DNA of 64,000 nucleotides from Cinnamomum chago (lineage: Eukaryota > Streptophyta > Magnoliopsida > Laurales > Lauraceae), in contig CP142460.1 of NCBI GenBank assembly GCA_038049695.1, positions 23,811,001 through 23,875,000 of the forward strand. Reading direction: 5' to 3'. Shown piece by piece: positions 20,343 through 33,409 of the stretch. The notes under the pieces were generated by a model that saw nothing but the letters and a program-made list of their open reading frames with translations, was not told the origin of the DNA and made no database searches. Both the position numbers and the translations under genes were made by a program. Every line of letters begins with the position of its first letter. Position 1 is the first letter of the stretch.

Positions 20343-23300
20343 TGATGGGGGCTCCGACCTTTCGTCCTCTCCTTCCCACCCCTGGGGCTGCCGGGAGTAT
20401 GGCGGAGGAGGAAAAGCCAGTCATCAACACTTTTTGTACGTGTATGCCAGATTTTCTATTATACTTGGAATTTGAAGTCGTGATCCGGAGATTCACCTTC
20501 ACAAGTAGAAAGGAAATCAATTCTTCTTTCTAACTTTCCATTGCACATATATTTTAAGAAAGAGACACGATTGTTTAAATGTCGTAAGAGGCGATTTCAT
20601 TTTGTTTGCCATGAAAGACGATTTTTGTTTGCCGTGAAAGGCGGTTTGTGCCGTAGAAGGCGATTTTGTGACGTGAAAGGCGATTTACAAGTCTCATCAA
20701 TAATGAAAGACAAGAAATGTGATTCTTTGTCTCTTTACAAAGAATACAAAATACAATAGAAAAGTAAGAGAATGTATCTGACTTCTCAGGAGATAGGGGG
20801 ACTCGTTCAGATCGACGGTCGCAAGTCATGTATGGACTTCGCCATCGTCCTTCAGATGAGAACGCTTGATGCTTTGATTCTTTGACTTGGCTTGGAGCTC
20901 AGTTTTTTTAGAGGATAAAGACCAAGGGGAGGTCCTATATGTTGGAAAATAGGTGGGCCATTCAGATAGGTTACAAAAACTTTTGACCCACTTGATGTAA
21001 GGATCAACTATCTAGATGGCAACAAACCCAATCCAGGATGTAATCCCTCAAACTCATAAACCATGTACAGCAACATAACCTATCTAGAAGATAGAAAATA
21101 GCACATTAACATGCAACCACGAAATCCACAGCATACAAGGATGTAGATATACCTTTGGAGCTTTGTTGTGCTCTAATGGAGAATTTGAATTCTTTCTTTG
21201 ATGATGAACGCTTTCACTTAATCAAATCAGAATCTCCAACACCCTTTGATCTTCCACGCTATGACCCGTATCAGATTCTCTTTTTCAAGAAGATGGTGGA
21301 ATCTTCAAGAGAAAAACCTTAGAGGAAACTAGAAGAGAAACTAGAAGAGGGAGAGGAAGAGAGATGTGCAACTTTTGCACATTTAAGTGGAATGGGCGTG
21401 AATCACTATTATAATTGCATAGAGGACGTCCAAGCCTCCTCCCTATCTCGTTTTATAGCACTTAAGCAACCTCCTCTTTCTAATTGAAATAGAAGTCTTA
21501 CTTCCATAACAATTAGTTGCTTACTAAATCACAATTAGAAGTCTTACTTCAAATATGATTAGTAACTTCCTCTTTTACTAATTAAAATAGAAGTCTTACT
21601 TCCATTAATAATTAGTAACTTACTATTACCACTATTAGAAGTCTCACTTCAAATAGAAATTTTAACTTTCTATTTCCTTTTAGAGTTCTACTATAATTAG
21701 TATCTTTCTAATATCTTGGGCTAGCGTGGGGACCACTAGGGATTCCTTAGAAAGTTGGCTCCAACTGGGACATGCGACCCCACATCTCATGTGTAATCCG
21801 GGCCCACAGTTAATTGCAAATAACTCCACTATATAAATGCAATTGCACTCCAGTCTTAGGAATATATTACAATGAAGACCCTAAACTTCCCAATTACCAC
21901 AAGTAGGCCCCTCCATCTATAACCATGGATCAATTGGACTTGTCCACCAAACTAGATCCATATCTTATTATCCTTGAGCCCCAATTAATTATAATGATCA
22001 TTTGGTACCGATCCAATTAACTCTTAATTGGAATGGGTGCGCACTTACCAATGATAAATCCATTAATTGGCACAAGGGGATATTAAAGATAGATTCCATC
22101 TTGACCATTAAATGTTCCCACAACTCTACTACCACGTACCCAAATCACCGAGGTGTTGACCTACAATTGGCCTCACTCATTGGTGACTCAAAGCAAATGC
22201 ATAGATAGAAACTTGAGTTCATTAATGTCTCAGGATTATAAGCCTATTGCTAGGGAATTATGAGAGCAGACCTTAAAGTAAAGACAGTGTATATAAGGTG
22301 CTTCTCATGGTCCTTCAATACACCCAGTGTACCAGCACCATGATCCAGAATCTTACATTCCGATGATCGAGACAAATCACACTATCTCATAGTGATCAAA
22401 GTGTTGCAACCTTGTCAGATGAGATGCCCAATCTCATCACTGATTGTGAAGATATTTAAGTATAAGATTTTCAATACATATCTCCTGTATGTGGATCTCA
22501 TCCATACACATGTATTACATCTAGTATACTTGTGGACTCCGGTTCATCTCATGAACCATTATGTCATTCGTATTAGTTATGTGCAAACAAGTAATAAAAC
22601 ACCATTCATCTCATGAAAGGAAAGCAATAATAGATATTGATAAATAAATAAATTAATCAATTTATTTATCATATACTGGTATTGAGACCATAAAACTAAC
22701 GCTATATCCAATAAAAAAGCGAGTAAACGGGATGAAGAGCCGTGTTTAGGCCATGTTGGATAGAAGGGGAGAGGAGACCTTGGGGGGGTGGCCCCCCAAG
22801 GGACTTCGATCACCTTGTGATGTTTTTGCAGCAGAGTAGCAGGGTTTTTTCGAGAATTCTTCTGAATTTTTCTGAACTTTTTCTGGGGCGGATCGAAGGT
22901 TATTTTTTCTTGGAATGACCCCCCTTTTATAGGCTTTGGGTGGCCATAAGGTGGGTTTATGGGCATTGATGGCATTGATGCTCCATGATGAGAGGAGTTA
23001 CAAGTTTTAATTCTTTGATTTTGTAACTCCTTTTTCTTGGCTTGTAATTGGCTGGTGGAGAATGATGGGCATTTAATCGCCCTTAATCTCCATGATGAGG
23101 GGAGTTTCATGGTTTTAATGCCATGATTACTTGAATTTGTAACTCCCATTTGCTTGATTTTGATTGGGCCGTCCAAAATAATGGGTTAATGACCGCATTA
23201 AGTTGTCATAAAACGGGTCAATTAACTGCATTAAGTGGTCTCCAGGGCATTTGAAGAGTCGCGGGCCTTGCCGCGTCTTTTGGAATTCTTCTTGCGATGA

Positions 23301-24637
23301 TCGCCGATGGATCTGCATGTTATATGATGTCGGATGGCGATGCAACTTCAGGCATTGATTGGTATCTATGGGCCGGTGACATCTGTCTTGTCGATTTCTC
23401 GATCGGTCGGACAGAAAGTGTACATTCTTGGACAGCCGGTTGGCGATCTTGGAGCGATCAATGATGATTTCATTCTCTTGACGGCGGATCCGAAATGTTG
23501 ACGAAGATCGGTCGATCTCGAGCATAAAAAATTAGATTTTTAGAAAATCGCAGGGGCTGGAACTCCCGAAACTCGGAAAGGGCGGAAAATGGGCTAGCCG
23601 GCAAAAAATACGGCGACCATGGGCTGGGGTCGCCGCATGGGCCAAGGTCACCGGCGACCATGGGGATTTTTACCCTTCCAGTGGCCATTTCTCGGTCGTT
23701 TTTCAGTCCTTTTTTATGCTCTTTTCTCCTATATTTTTCTTGACATTTCTCCTCATTTACTGGCTTGTTTCTCCTGAAGAAAACCTGACGAGAAGCCGTA
23801 CAAATCGGAGCACAAAGTTTCCTATTTTTTGGAGAAGCCGATGACTTTGCAGCCGATTTTCCGTCAAGAGTCAAAACTAAGTCAAACGATGTCAGAATGA
23901 CTAGAAATTTGAGGTGAAGCCTCCTAGGCTTTTGTTTGAGTTTTGAAGCCGTGTTGGGTCTCATCACTAATAGACTCGATTTTGTTGCAAGGAAGAGGAT
24001 GCGCTTTGATGTACGGTCAACCGATGTCCGATCAACTTGAAATTTGACGAGGAGCCTATTGGAATCATTTTGAGATGATCCGTTAGCTACAATTTTGATG
24101 TCACGGTCCTGGGGTGCTCCGCCGCCGGTAGCCTTGATTTCATTTCGGAGCGTCAAAGTCGGGTCAAACGTTGTCGAAATGACCTGAAATTTGACGTGCA
24201 GCCGTTTGGAAGCATGTTGAAGCCACCCATGTGCTTTGTTTGATGGGTGATGGCCTCGATAGTTCTTGCCGCCGAAAGACTTGATTTTACTGCTCGAGGG
24301 TTGATGGAGGGTCAAACGTTGTCAGTTTGACTTGAAATTTGGCATGGAGCCTTTTGGAGGTATTTTGAGACCATCCGTAGGCTCTGATCGAAGTTTTGAT
24401 ATTTTCAACACCGTCACCGCCAGGAGCACCTGTTTGGCTGCCGGAGGAGTGAAGTTAGGCCAAATGATGTTGGAATGGCCCAAAACTTCATATGAACCCC
24501 TATTTTGGTTGTCTTGAAGGATCTTGTAGTTTTTTGTTTGATTTTGAAAAGATCTGATGCTTGAAGTTGCATTGCCTGTTTGTGGTAGGATGCAGCTTCA
24601 TGCGGCTTCTTGATGTTGAAGAGGCAAGTGACTATTT
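20343..24637 (-). mobile_element. Tat-like Gypsy LTR, copy 1 (with nested solo LTR)
   Basis: This matches 60139-62448 for its whole length, apart from a 1.77-kb insertion (20940-22706). It starts TGATGG and ends GGTGTCAATA on the plus strand. On the minus strand that reads as an LTR beginning TATTGACACC (TGTTGACACC in copy 2). A minus-strand TATA box (TATAAAAGG, 22923-22931) supports minus orientation. Net length is about 2.5 kb. By eye the two copies are roughly 80-85% alike, so they are separate, fairly old insertions. The plus-strand tandem array that follows (24638 on) may be part of the same element's interior. Confidence 0.7.
20940..22701 (-). mobile_element. Solo Copia LTR, same family as 36838-45613
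   Basis: The 1762-base sequence is the reverse complement of the LTRs at 36838-38489 and 43950-45613. It starts TGTTGGAAAATAGGTGGGCC and ends GAGACCATAAAACTAACG, with 5-bp duplications CTATA at 20935-20939 and 22702-22706. The homologous Tat-like LTR copy at 60.66 kb shows the uninterrupted site (GGTCCTATATCTG). That gives direct evidence of insertion followed by loss of the interior. It is clearly more diverged from the LTRs of the 36.8-kb element than those two are from each other. Confidence 0.92.
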
Positions 24638-25080
24638 TGGTGTCAATAGGCCTGACGCTGAAGCTGTGTAGCGGAGGCTCGTGCTGCCATCGAGGCCGTT
24701 GCCGAAGCTTTGTTGCATGCTCGAAGAAGCTGGCTGAGGCTGGTGTTGCCACCGAGGCCGTAGCCGAAGCTTTGACGATTGGAATTGTCCGAGCTGTGGC
24801 TGGTGCTATCACCGGGGCCGTTGCTGGAGGTGTCAAGATCGGGATTGTCCGAGCAGCAGCTGATGCTGTCACCAAGGCCGCTGCTGGAGCTATCAACTGA
24901 AGGAGCTGAGCTATGGTTGGTGCTGTCACCGAGGACATAGTTGAAACTCCTGCTGGGCTGTGCTTCTACCCGAGTCGTGGCTGGTGATATCGTCGAGACT
25001 GTTGCTGGAGCTGTCGCGATTGGAACTGTCCGAGCTGTGGCTGGTGCTTCTCCGAACTGGGACTTGAGGATGAAGACAGC
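24638..25080 (+). repeat. 60-bp tandem repeat with open frame
   Basis: Imperfect 60-base units contain GCTGTGGCTGGTGCTATCAC and CCGTTGCTGGAG followed by ATTGTCCGAG. Because 60 is a multiple of three, both strands stay open: plus reads Ala/Val/Gly-rich (AVAGAITGAVAGG), minus reads Ala/Pro/Thr-rich. About six units, more degenerate to the right. Part of the vocabulary (GGTGCTGTCACCGAG) is shared with the 92-bp array at 19.5-20.2 kb. I take the frames as products of the repeat, not a protein gene. Confidence 0.75.
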
Positions 25081-25650
25081 ATGGCTTAGTCAAAGAACTG
25101 TTTCCGTGACAGCCGTTCTTTTCTGGGGGAGGGGTCCCACCAGAGATTGAAACTGTGGTGAGCTCGAGCTCGATGTTCGCCTTGGTTCACCCTGTCGATC
25201 AGTGCTTTCATAGTGACTATGGGGACCCGAATGAGGTCCCTTTGAAGCTTGTTGATTGACAGTGGAGCTTACTCGAAAGATGCGAGGGCCACGGCTGCGG
25301 GCCCTGGTATCAACAAGGGACGGATCTTCATCATCATCGTTGTTACGATCCACCTGGTGGAGGAAATGACGAGACCCGACTGCCGCTGGAACTTTTGCTC
25401 CGCGGGGGAGTCTCCAGCAAGGCAGTACTTTGTTGGGGGTGCTCCGGTGGATGAGCGCTTTGTTAGATAGGTGATGTCGCCTCCTTTGCTGATGAGCCTG
25501 TCTGAGTCATAGGTCATCCTGCGCCCGTTGCATCAGACTTTCCCTGGAACTGGTTTGACAGGGGGTTGTCGATAATGGTGGCTGGGCTTTGCAGATTTTT
25601 TGCCACTGCTAGAGGCATGGCTTTGTCTATCGTTTCCCACATACGGTGCC
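25081..25650 (-). mobile_element. Gypsy leader-like segment with possible primer-binding site
   Basis: No protein is recognised. Near the right end, read on the minus strand, AATTGGCACCGTATGTGGGA resembles the tRNA primer-binding site plus leader of Tat-type Gypsy elements, which commonly read TTGGCRCCGT-TGTGGG. This would place a 5' LTR to the right, but 25650 onward does not match the Tat-like LTR, so the element is incomplete here. Confidence 0.4.
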
Positions 25651-26007
25651 AATTGTGAGTGCCTAAAAGTTATGGATCAGGTTAGGTTAGTGTGAGACTT
25701 GTGATTTGTTGTTTAAGCTTCTTTGAGGAAGATAGATCACCTTAGGACCTGAATGCTCTAATTGTCAACTCAACAAGTATGAGACACCTAAACTTAGGAG
25801 GGTTCCTTGAAACGTTACCTATTCCCGAAAATATTTGGAAAGATGTATCAATGGATTTCATTGATGGTTGCCCCGTTCATTTGGAGAAAATATAATATTG
25901 GTAGTCGTGGACCACTTGACTAAATATTGCTACTTCTGCGGCCTTGCACATCCTTACTCTGCCAAGACTGTAGCCCGCGGTGTTTATGAGGGAGGTGGCT
26001 AAGTTGC

Positions 26008-28575
26008 TGTTACAACTCATCTTGAGTTAATCAAGATTAACTCTAATTAATCGAGATTAACGTGATTTAAGTGAGATTAATCAACTTAGTGGTGATTAAT
26101 GACTAATGTTCAAATTAGTCTCAACTAGATGAATTAAGCATAATGAACAAGTTTGGAAAAGATTGACTTAATTGAGTTAATTTTGGACCCAAATTAGTGG
26201 AATTAAGGACTTTTTCGTAAATACAAATTTTAGCGTACTTCGTTGAATGTGGTGAAAATTGATACCATCGTGTGTATCTCAATGAGTGTAACAGTTTTCA
26301 TAATACACACATTTTCATTTGACTTTAAATGAATCAAGTGAGTCTTGATTTGACTCAAACTAAGAATAAGTCAAAGAATGAGGGGTTTAGTTGCAAAGTT
26401 CAGCTATAAAATGTTGGAAAAGAACCCAGAACCCATTTCTGTCGGTTCTTGAGTTTTGAAAGCGCAGGAAACTGAACCTCGGCTTAGTTTTCTCCCTTCC
26501 TTCTGTTTTCTTCATTGATTTGTAAGCTTTGAAGTGTGCGAAGGGTTATGATCAACTTCATCATCATCTTCCTTGAGTTTTTGGGGTTATCTAAAGAGGG
26601 AAAATCTCAGATTTTCATTTGGCAAGCTATTAAGTAAGTATTTAGTTAATTTTTATAGAACTTATGAGTTCTATTAAGTGATTTGAATTGATTTATAGAA
26701 CAAATAGTTATAAGGACATTGTTTTTGATGTTTTCATGGAGTTCGACTTTCATTTGGTGGATTTTGTGTCAAATAGAGCTTAAAAGAAAGGGGTTTTTAT
26801 GTGAATTCAAAATTAAGGCAAGTATAAACAATTATTGTGATTAAATGCTAGTTGTTATGGTTTTCCTCTTGATTATATTGTGAAATATGATTTCAGCCCT
26901 TTATATGATTAATTTGTGTGTATATGATTGATTGATTGGAGAAGAAGAAGGGTTGGATGTTATTTGATTGGAATAGAAGTGTTGTTGATATGAATAAAAT
27001 GATATTGAGGAGAGGACAGGAGGTCCTATGTTGTGTGCAGGTTGAATGGAATGAAATAAGGAGAGAGAGAAATAAAATTTTCTATATCTTTAGTCATCAT
27101 ATTAAGTTTTTCAAATTTGAAGCATATGTTTAGACCCAATTAAAAGGGTGATTAGCTTTTCCTAGCCTAAGAGGTTCTTGAATTTGTGGTTTATGACTGA
27201 ACTTATGTCCAATTAACACAATGATGATGTTTGATTGACTAAATGGTTAATCAAATATAGTTAAAGTATCCTTGGTTAGAATTGGTGCTATTTGAACCAA
27301 GTGTTGATTTTAGGATTATAAATGGTCTATAAAAATCAGTCTAAAGACTAATTATAGTGCAATTGATGAATAATGTGTCAATTACCCTTTCCATAAAATA
27401 ATATCTTTGGATTTGGATCCAAGAGAGATTGAGTGTTAACCAAAAGGTTAACCGAAGTTGAATAATTGTAATTCAATGGTAATATTAGCTTCTAAAGCTA
27501 AATTGATAAGGCATTGATTAGTTAACTGAAATTCATAAAATTTCAGAATTAATTTCTGAATTTAAAGAAAAAGAACCTATTGATTATATCAAAGCTATTA
27601 ATATTATTTTACCAACATGGGTGTTAATTAAGGAGACTTTAATGTATAAATTCACATAAATTGTGATGTCCATCAAGAATAACACGTACATTAAACAACT
27701 GAGGATTACACCTAAATGGTTTGTATTATTTAACTCAGTTTGTAAATTGAAATGTATTCGTTAAATTGTAATTGAACGGAACTAAATGTTAAACTGTATT
27801 GATACTTGAGTCTGGCTCTACATAGTGATTTCTTTAAGCTCATTAGAGCTGTTACTGCTGCAGCAGATTATTTAGGAGTGTTCCGGAGCTCCGTGATGAT
27901 GTTAGTAGTCTCTGGCCCGGGCACTGATAAATCCCACAATTTATGAATCCTTCCGTATGGAAGATGGAAATCCTTCCTTTTAAGGAAGATGTGATGTGAA
28001 ATGAAATGCTATTGTAGTTTGCCAAGTAATAAAGGCTCTTATGGATTTTGAATTGTATTTGTATTAGTCTAACAAGGAGTTAGATGAATTAAATGCGTAC
28101 TTAGCATGTTCAATCATGTATCTGTTTATACATTGCTGAATTGTTAAATTCATAGTGTTATTGATGGCATTACAGGCACAGCTGCCCATGCCGGTCCTTC
28201 AGAGGCCTCAGCGCCAGCGGAGGAGATCACTCCGGTTCCTCTAGGAGGATTAGTCGAGTGGAAATGAGGCGATAACATTTGGTATGACTTTTGGAGAATG
28301 GAAACAGTAAATGGAACGAGAACTTTGTGGAAATTTTTGGAAACGTTTCACACTTTTGATCCTTGCATTGTATTTAAATATGCAAGCGATTGGTTTCATA
28401 CATGGTGTAAATAAATTTTCCTTATACATGAACAATGTATATTTGTTTATAGTCTGCATAATATGTAATTATTATCCCTTGTGAGTTTTATGTGATTGAA
28501 GTTCACGGGAGTAAGTGTGCGATGCGACTCAGGGTTTCCTCGGAGTAATCCTAATCTTGGGCTCGGGTCTTGTCA
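26008..28575 (-). mobile_element. Solo LTR in Gypsy integrase, Del/Tekay-like
   Basis: The 2568-base unit starts TGTTACAACTC and ends GGGTCTTGTCA, flanked by the 5-bp duplication GTTGC (26003-26007, 28576-28580). It separates two adjoining parts of the integrase relic. No coding sequence is found. The TGTTACA start on the plus strand is the inverse of the TGTTACA-type right ends of Del/Tekay LTRs, so I read it as minus. The exact duplication suggests a moderate age. Confidence 0.82.
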
Positions 28576-29010
28576 GTTGCATGGCATGCCAATACCATAA
28601 TCCATCATCGAGACCCAGTTTAAGTGGTTTTTGGAAGGAATTTTTCACTCAACAGTGGACAAAGCTCAAGTTGAGCATGGCCTATCATCCTCAATGGATG
28701 GTCAAATAAAGGTTTTGAACCCCTGCTTTGAGACATACCTGTGATGCTTCACCTTTGATAGACCCAAGCACTGAATGGCTTCCCTGGGCCGAATGGAGCT
28801 AAAATACGTCCTACCATACTGCCATCAAGATGACCCCATTTGTTGCACATACATGTCGGGCTCTACCCTTAATGCCCAGGTTGAACATGAACTATTGGTC
28901 TGACGTGCAATCTTGTGGGATCTCAAACTAAATCAGTAACGCCCAGAATTGAATGAAGATCTAACATGATTGCCACCATTTGGAGCATACATTTGACGTG
29001 GGCGAGATAG

Positions 29011-29215
29011 TAGAGCTGCACAAAAATAATCGTAACCCGCCAACCCGCCCACTTCGCTCCGCCCCGCTACAAGTGGATATACGTCAAAATCGCCTTTAGG
29101 CGGGCGGGGTGGTTTCAATCCGTACGAATGAGCGGGCGGGTTACGGTTTGATATTTGAGTAGGCGGTTTCAAACCGCCCCGCCCGCTCGTTTCCTACTTT
29201 TAATTTTTATAAATT
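29011..29215. repeat. GGCGGG/CCCGCC subterminal repeats of hAT
   Basis: CCGCCC, GGCGGG and longer forms such as AACCCGCCAACCCGCC recur about ten times in both orientations. The right arm at 35478-35615 has the same words. They are probable transposase-binding sites. Confidence 0.75.
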
Positions 29216-29828
29216 TTTATTATTTTTTATATTAAAAATTATAAACTGACAAGAGTTATATTCCTTTACAGATAGCACTTCTACTCGTATGGGTCCCCCC
29301 ACTCCTCATGATCCTAGTGCAACTCCAATACAAGTCTAGATTATATTGTATGACAGTTTGATGACCTTACAATTTTATAACTAAACTAAAGATTGATGTT
29401 TATTATCTTTTATCAATTATTATTCTAACTATGATTTTTTTTTGTTGTTGCAGGATTGCTTCAAATTATATATCCATCCTTACGAACTTGAAGTTTAGAT
29501 TTTGAATTTCTTTTAGCATTTGGACATTGAATTTTGAAATTTGGAGGTTTATTTATTGAAATTTAGACATTGAATTTTCGAATTTAGATATTTCTTTATT
29601 AGATTTTTGACTTTTGGACGTTAGATTATATAAGTGATTGTATTTTTTAATTTTGGTGATGCCTTTGGACTTTCATTTTACATTCATATACTTAGTTGAA
29701 AATTTTGTTTATTACTGATTATTGACTTTTATTAAAATTCATGTTTATTTTTTTTTCTTTATGTTAAGTACTTTGAAACTTTAGTTACATTCTATTAAAA
29801 AAATAAAATAAAAAAAGAGAGAGATAGG

Positions 29829-30187
29829 TGTTAGGATCGGAAACACATGCACGATCTACGAGACAATCACACAATCAATCAATCCACGAGACACGGATTT
29901 ACGTGGTTCGATAAGATTGCTTACGTCCACGGGAGATTCACGCCGTTCACTATTATTGGAGATTCCTACAAGAGTACAAACCCTCACTATCTCTCTTGTT
30001 CTCTTTCAATATCACCATCTTAATTACAATGTTCTCAACCCCCAGTATAAATAGATGAAACCCTAAACCTCTAGACACCCACAACCGTCGGATCTGACCT
30101 TATAACAGATGGTCCATATTAAACTAACAAATTAAAGATAAACCCCTGTAATAAGTAAAATCTAGATCAGGCTTCACCAGCCCATCA
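29829..30187 (-). repeat. 3' LTR of Copia element 1
   Basis: Shown on the plus strand from TGTTAGGATC to CAGCCCATCA; it repeats at 35104-35461. The adjoining polypurine tract on its right makes it the 3' LTR in element orientation. Confidence 0.95.
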
Positions 30188-30265
30188 ATCTCCCACTTAA
30201 AGACTGAACATACTGAATGACTTTGACAATAACAGAACACGGCTAAGAATCTCGATATCTCATCT

Positions 30266-31926
30266 TCATGCTTGAAGACTATCTGAAGCTGAGCATAGCT
30301 TCAGTTTCTCTATAGTCACCACTTTTGTGAACATATCTGCAAGATTCTCACTTGATAAAATCTTCTCCAGTTTCAACATTTTCTCTTCCAGAAGCCACCG
30401 TATAAAGTGATATCTGATCCGAATGTGTTTGATTTTCGGTTGAAAGGATGAATTCTTTGCAAGATGAATTGCACTTTTACTGTCACTATAATGCTTGTTA
30501 AACTCTTGCTTCTTACCCAACTCTTCCATTGACTCCTGTAACCAAATCATTTCCTTACTAGCTTCTGTAGCGGCAACATACTCTGCTTCTGTGGTTGAAA
30601 GTGCAACGACGTCCTGTAGCTGTGACTTCCAACTAATTGCTGCACTACCCAATGTGAAGACATATCCTATATTGGTTCTGCTTCTATCAAGATCTCCTGC
30701 CAAGTCCGAATCAACATAGCCATGCAATTTAATCTCTGATCCTCCGAAACACAATGATACATTAGTGGTGCCTCTCAGATATCTGAGAATCCACTTAACT
30801 GCCTCCCAATGCGATTTTCCTGGATTACTCATAAATCTGCTTACAACTCCCACTGCATGAGCAATATCTGGTCTAGTGCAAACCATAACATACATCAAGC
30901 TGCCAACATCTGAAGCATATGTGACTTTGGACATGTTCTCCTTCTCCTGTTTTGTCTTAGGAGACAACTCTTTTGAGACTTTAAAGTGGCTGGCTAGTGG
31001 AGTGCTAAATGGCTTAGCATTCTGCATGTTAAACATGTTTAGAACCTTTTCAACATATTCTACCTGAGATAACTTCAAAGTGTGAATTTTCATGTCTCTG
31101 CTAATTCTCATGCCGAGAATTTGATTTGCAACACCCAAATCCTTCATTTCAAATTCTTGTGACAACTGTTTCTTCAAATTCTCTATTTCATGCATATTTG
31201 AACTTGCAACAAGCATATCATTTACATACAAGAGTAGAATAACGTAACAGTCATCAACACTTTTGAAATAACAACAATGGTCTGAATGACACCGTTTCTA
31301 ACATGTGTTGCACATAAACCTGTCAAATTTAAGATACCATTGTCTTGGGGCTTGTTTCAAACCGTATAAACTCTTTTTGAGCTTACACACCATTTCCTCC
31401 TTTCCTGGTACAGCATATCCCTGTGGCTGATGTATATAGATGTCTTCTTCTAAGTCACTATGGAGAAACGCAGTTTTCACATCTAACTGCTCAAGATGTA
31501 AATCTTCTACCGCCACAATGCTCAAAACGCTTCTGATTATGTTCCATTTAACCACAGGAGAAAATAACTCAGAGTAATCAATACCTACCTTCTGCTGGAA
31601 GCTTTTTGCAACTAATCTAGCTTTGTACCATTTGCTACCGTCATGTTCTTCCTTCAATTTGCACACCCACTTGTTCTGCAATGCTTTCTGTCCCTCAAGC
31701 AACTGAACTAAGTCCCATGTCTAATTTGATAACAAATTAAAGATTGCATCTCATCTTCCATGGCTTGTTCCCACCTAGCCCGAGTTTCAACCTGCAATGC
31801 TTCTTCATAACATTCTGGCTCACCGCCATCAGTTAACAACAAGTAAAATAAAGAAGGTGAATAACGCTGAATAGGCTTAGGAGTCCTAGATGACCTTCTT
31901 ACTGGGGCAGGTGTTTGAGGGTCCAC
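30266..31926 (-). mobile_element. Copia 1 RT and RNase H parts
   Basis: Minus-strand pieces show the Copia RT start ([34 protein letters not shown]), [13 protein letters not shown], the YVNDML box (a variant of the catalytic YVDDML) and then RNase H with ATEASKEMIWL and HIRIRYHFIRW. These are standard Copia pol hallmarks. The region is broken. Confidence 0.92.
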
Positions 31927-32121
31927 CTACGAGTTTTCATTTTCATGCACTTCAGGTACATCATTTTCAGAAGTGTCATCTAGTTCTAAATATTCATTCC
32001 TATCCTCCTGCACCTTATCCTTGTTTTTGTGTATCACTTTCTCATTGAATATAATATTTCTGCTACTAATGATTTTTCTATTTTCATCATCCCAGAAGCG
32101 GTAACCAAACTTATCAAAACC

Positions 32122-32949
32122 TTATCCAATGAAAGTGCATTTCCTAGATTTAGAATCTAGTTTGTCTCTTTTTTCAGCATCAACATGAACATAAGAGATA
32201 CAACCAAATACTTTTAAGTGTGAAAGGTTTACCTCTTTTCCAGTCCAAGCTTCCTCTGGTAGTCCACCATCCAAAGGTATTGAAGGCCCTCGATTGATCA
32301 AGTATGCAGCAGTATTCATTGCTTCCGCCCAAAACTGCTTGGGCAATCCAGCATGTAGCCTCATACTTCTGGCACGCTCAACAATTGTCATGTTCATGCG
32401 CTCTGCCACACCATTTTGCTGTGGTGTATTGGGAATGGTCTTCTCTCACTTAATGTCATTTTTGGCGCAGTACTCCTCAAATTCTTTGCTGCAGTACTCT
32501 CCCCCATTATCAGATCTTAGGGATTTCAGTTTTAAACCTATTTCGTTTTCAACCAAAGCTTTCCACTTCTTGAAAACATCAAACACGTCAGACTTGTGTT
32601 TCATGGGATATACCCATAATTTTCTGGTAGCATCATCAATGAATGTAACAAAGTAAGAGGATCCACCAAGAGAAGGTACCTGAGTTTGTCCCCACACAAC
32701 TATGTGTACTAGTTCCAACCTTTCTGACTTCGGTGGCCTGCCTACTTTAGAGAAGGTAACTTTCTTCTGCTTTCCGAAAACACAGTCTTCACAGAACTCT
32801 AAGTCCAAGGACTTGAGTCCTTCCAGCTTTCCTTTAGAATGAAGAATCTTCATCCATTTCTCACTCATGTGTCCGAGTCTATAGTACCATGTGTTTGAGT
32901 CAATGCCTTTATCTACAACTGCAATTGAACTTGTAGAGCTGTTAGTCAA
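32122..32949 (-). mobile_element. Copia 1 integrase part
   Basis: The GAG-pre-integrase motif (WYYRLGHMSEKWMKIL, CEDCVFGKQKK) is followed by the integrase core with FVTFIDDATRKLWVYP, LRSDNGGEY and AERMNMTIVERARSM. This integrase-before-RT order defines Copia. Broken. Confidence 0.92.
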
Positions 32950-33409
32950 GTAAAGAGTTCATTCTTTCTTACCGCGAGCAACAACCATACTCCCTTTTGT
33001 AACTTTCCAAAAATCATCTGTGAAAATAGTTACTTGACCAGAGCTAGCAAGTTGACCAACTGATATGATGTTTCTCTTCAAGCTGGGTACATGCCTGACA
33101 TCATTCAATTGCCATATACCGCCATTTGGCTATTTAATCTGAACATCTCCCTTGCCAATTATATCACAAGGCTCATCATCACCAAGGTAAACTTTACCAA
33201 AATCACCTTGTACATAATTTTTGAGATATTCTTCATGTACAGTAGCATGAAAGGACACACTAGAATCTATAACCCAAGATTCAGATTTATAATCAAAAGC
33301 GAGAATTAAAGCATCTCGAACAGTATCACCTGCGACATTTAAGGAAGCTTCATTGTCCTTATTACCGTTCTTTTGCTTGTTCTTCTTTGGTAGAGCTCTA
33401 CAATCCTTT

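Noticed and set aside
22577-24315. Minus-strand frames of 132-281 codons in Tat-like LTR copy 1, with similar ones at 61667-62398
   Set aside because: They occur in both LTR copies but match no protein I know, and they lie within the LTR. The shared frame reflects the shared LTR, so I do not call a gene.
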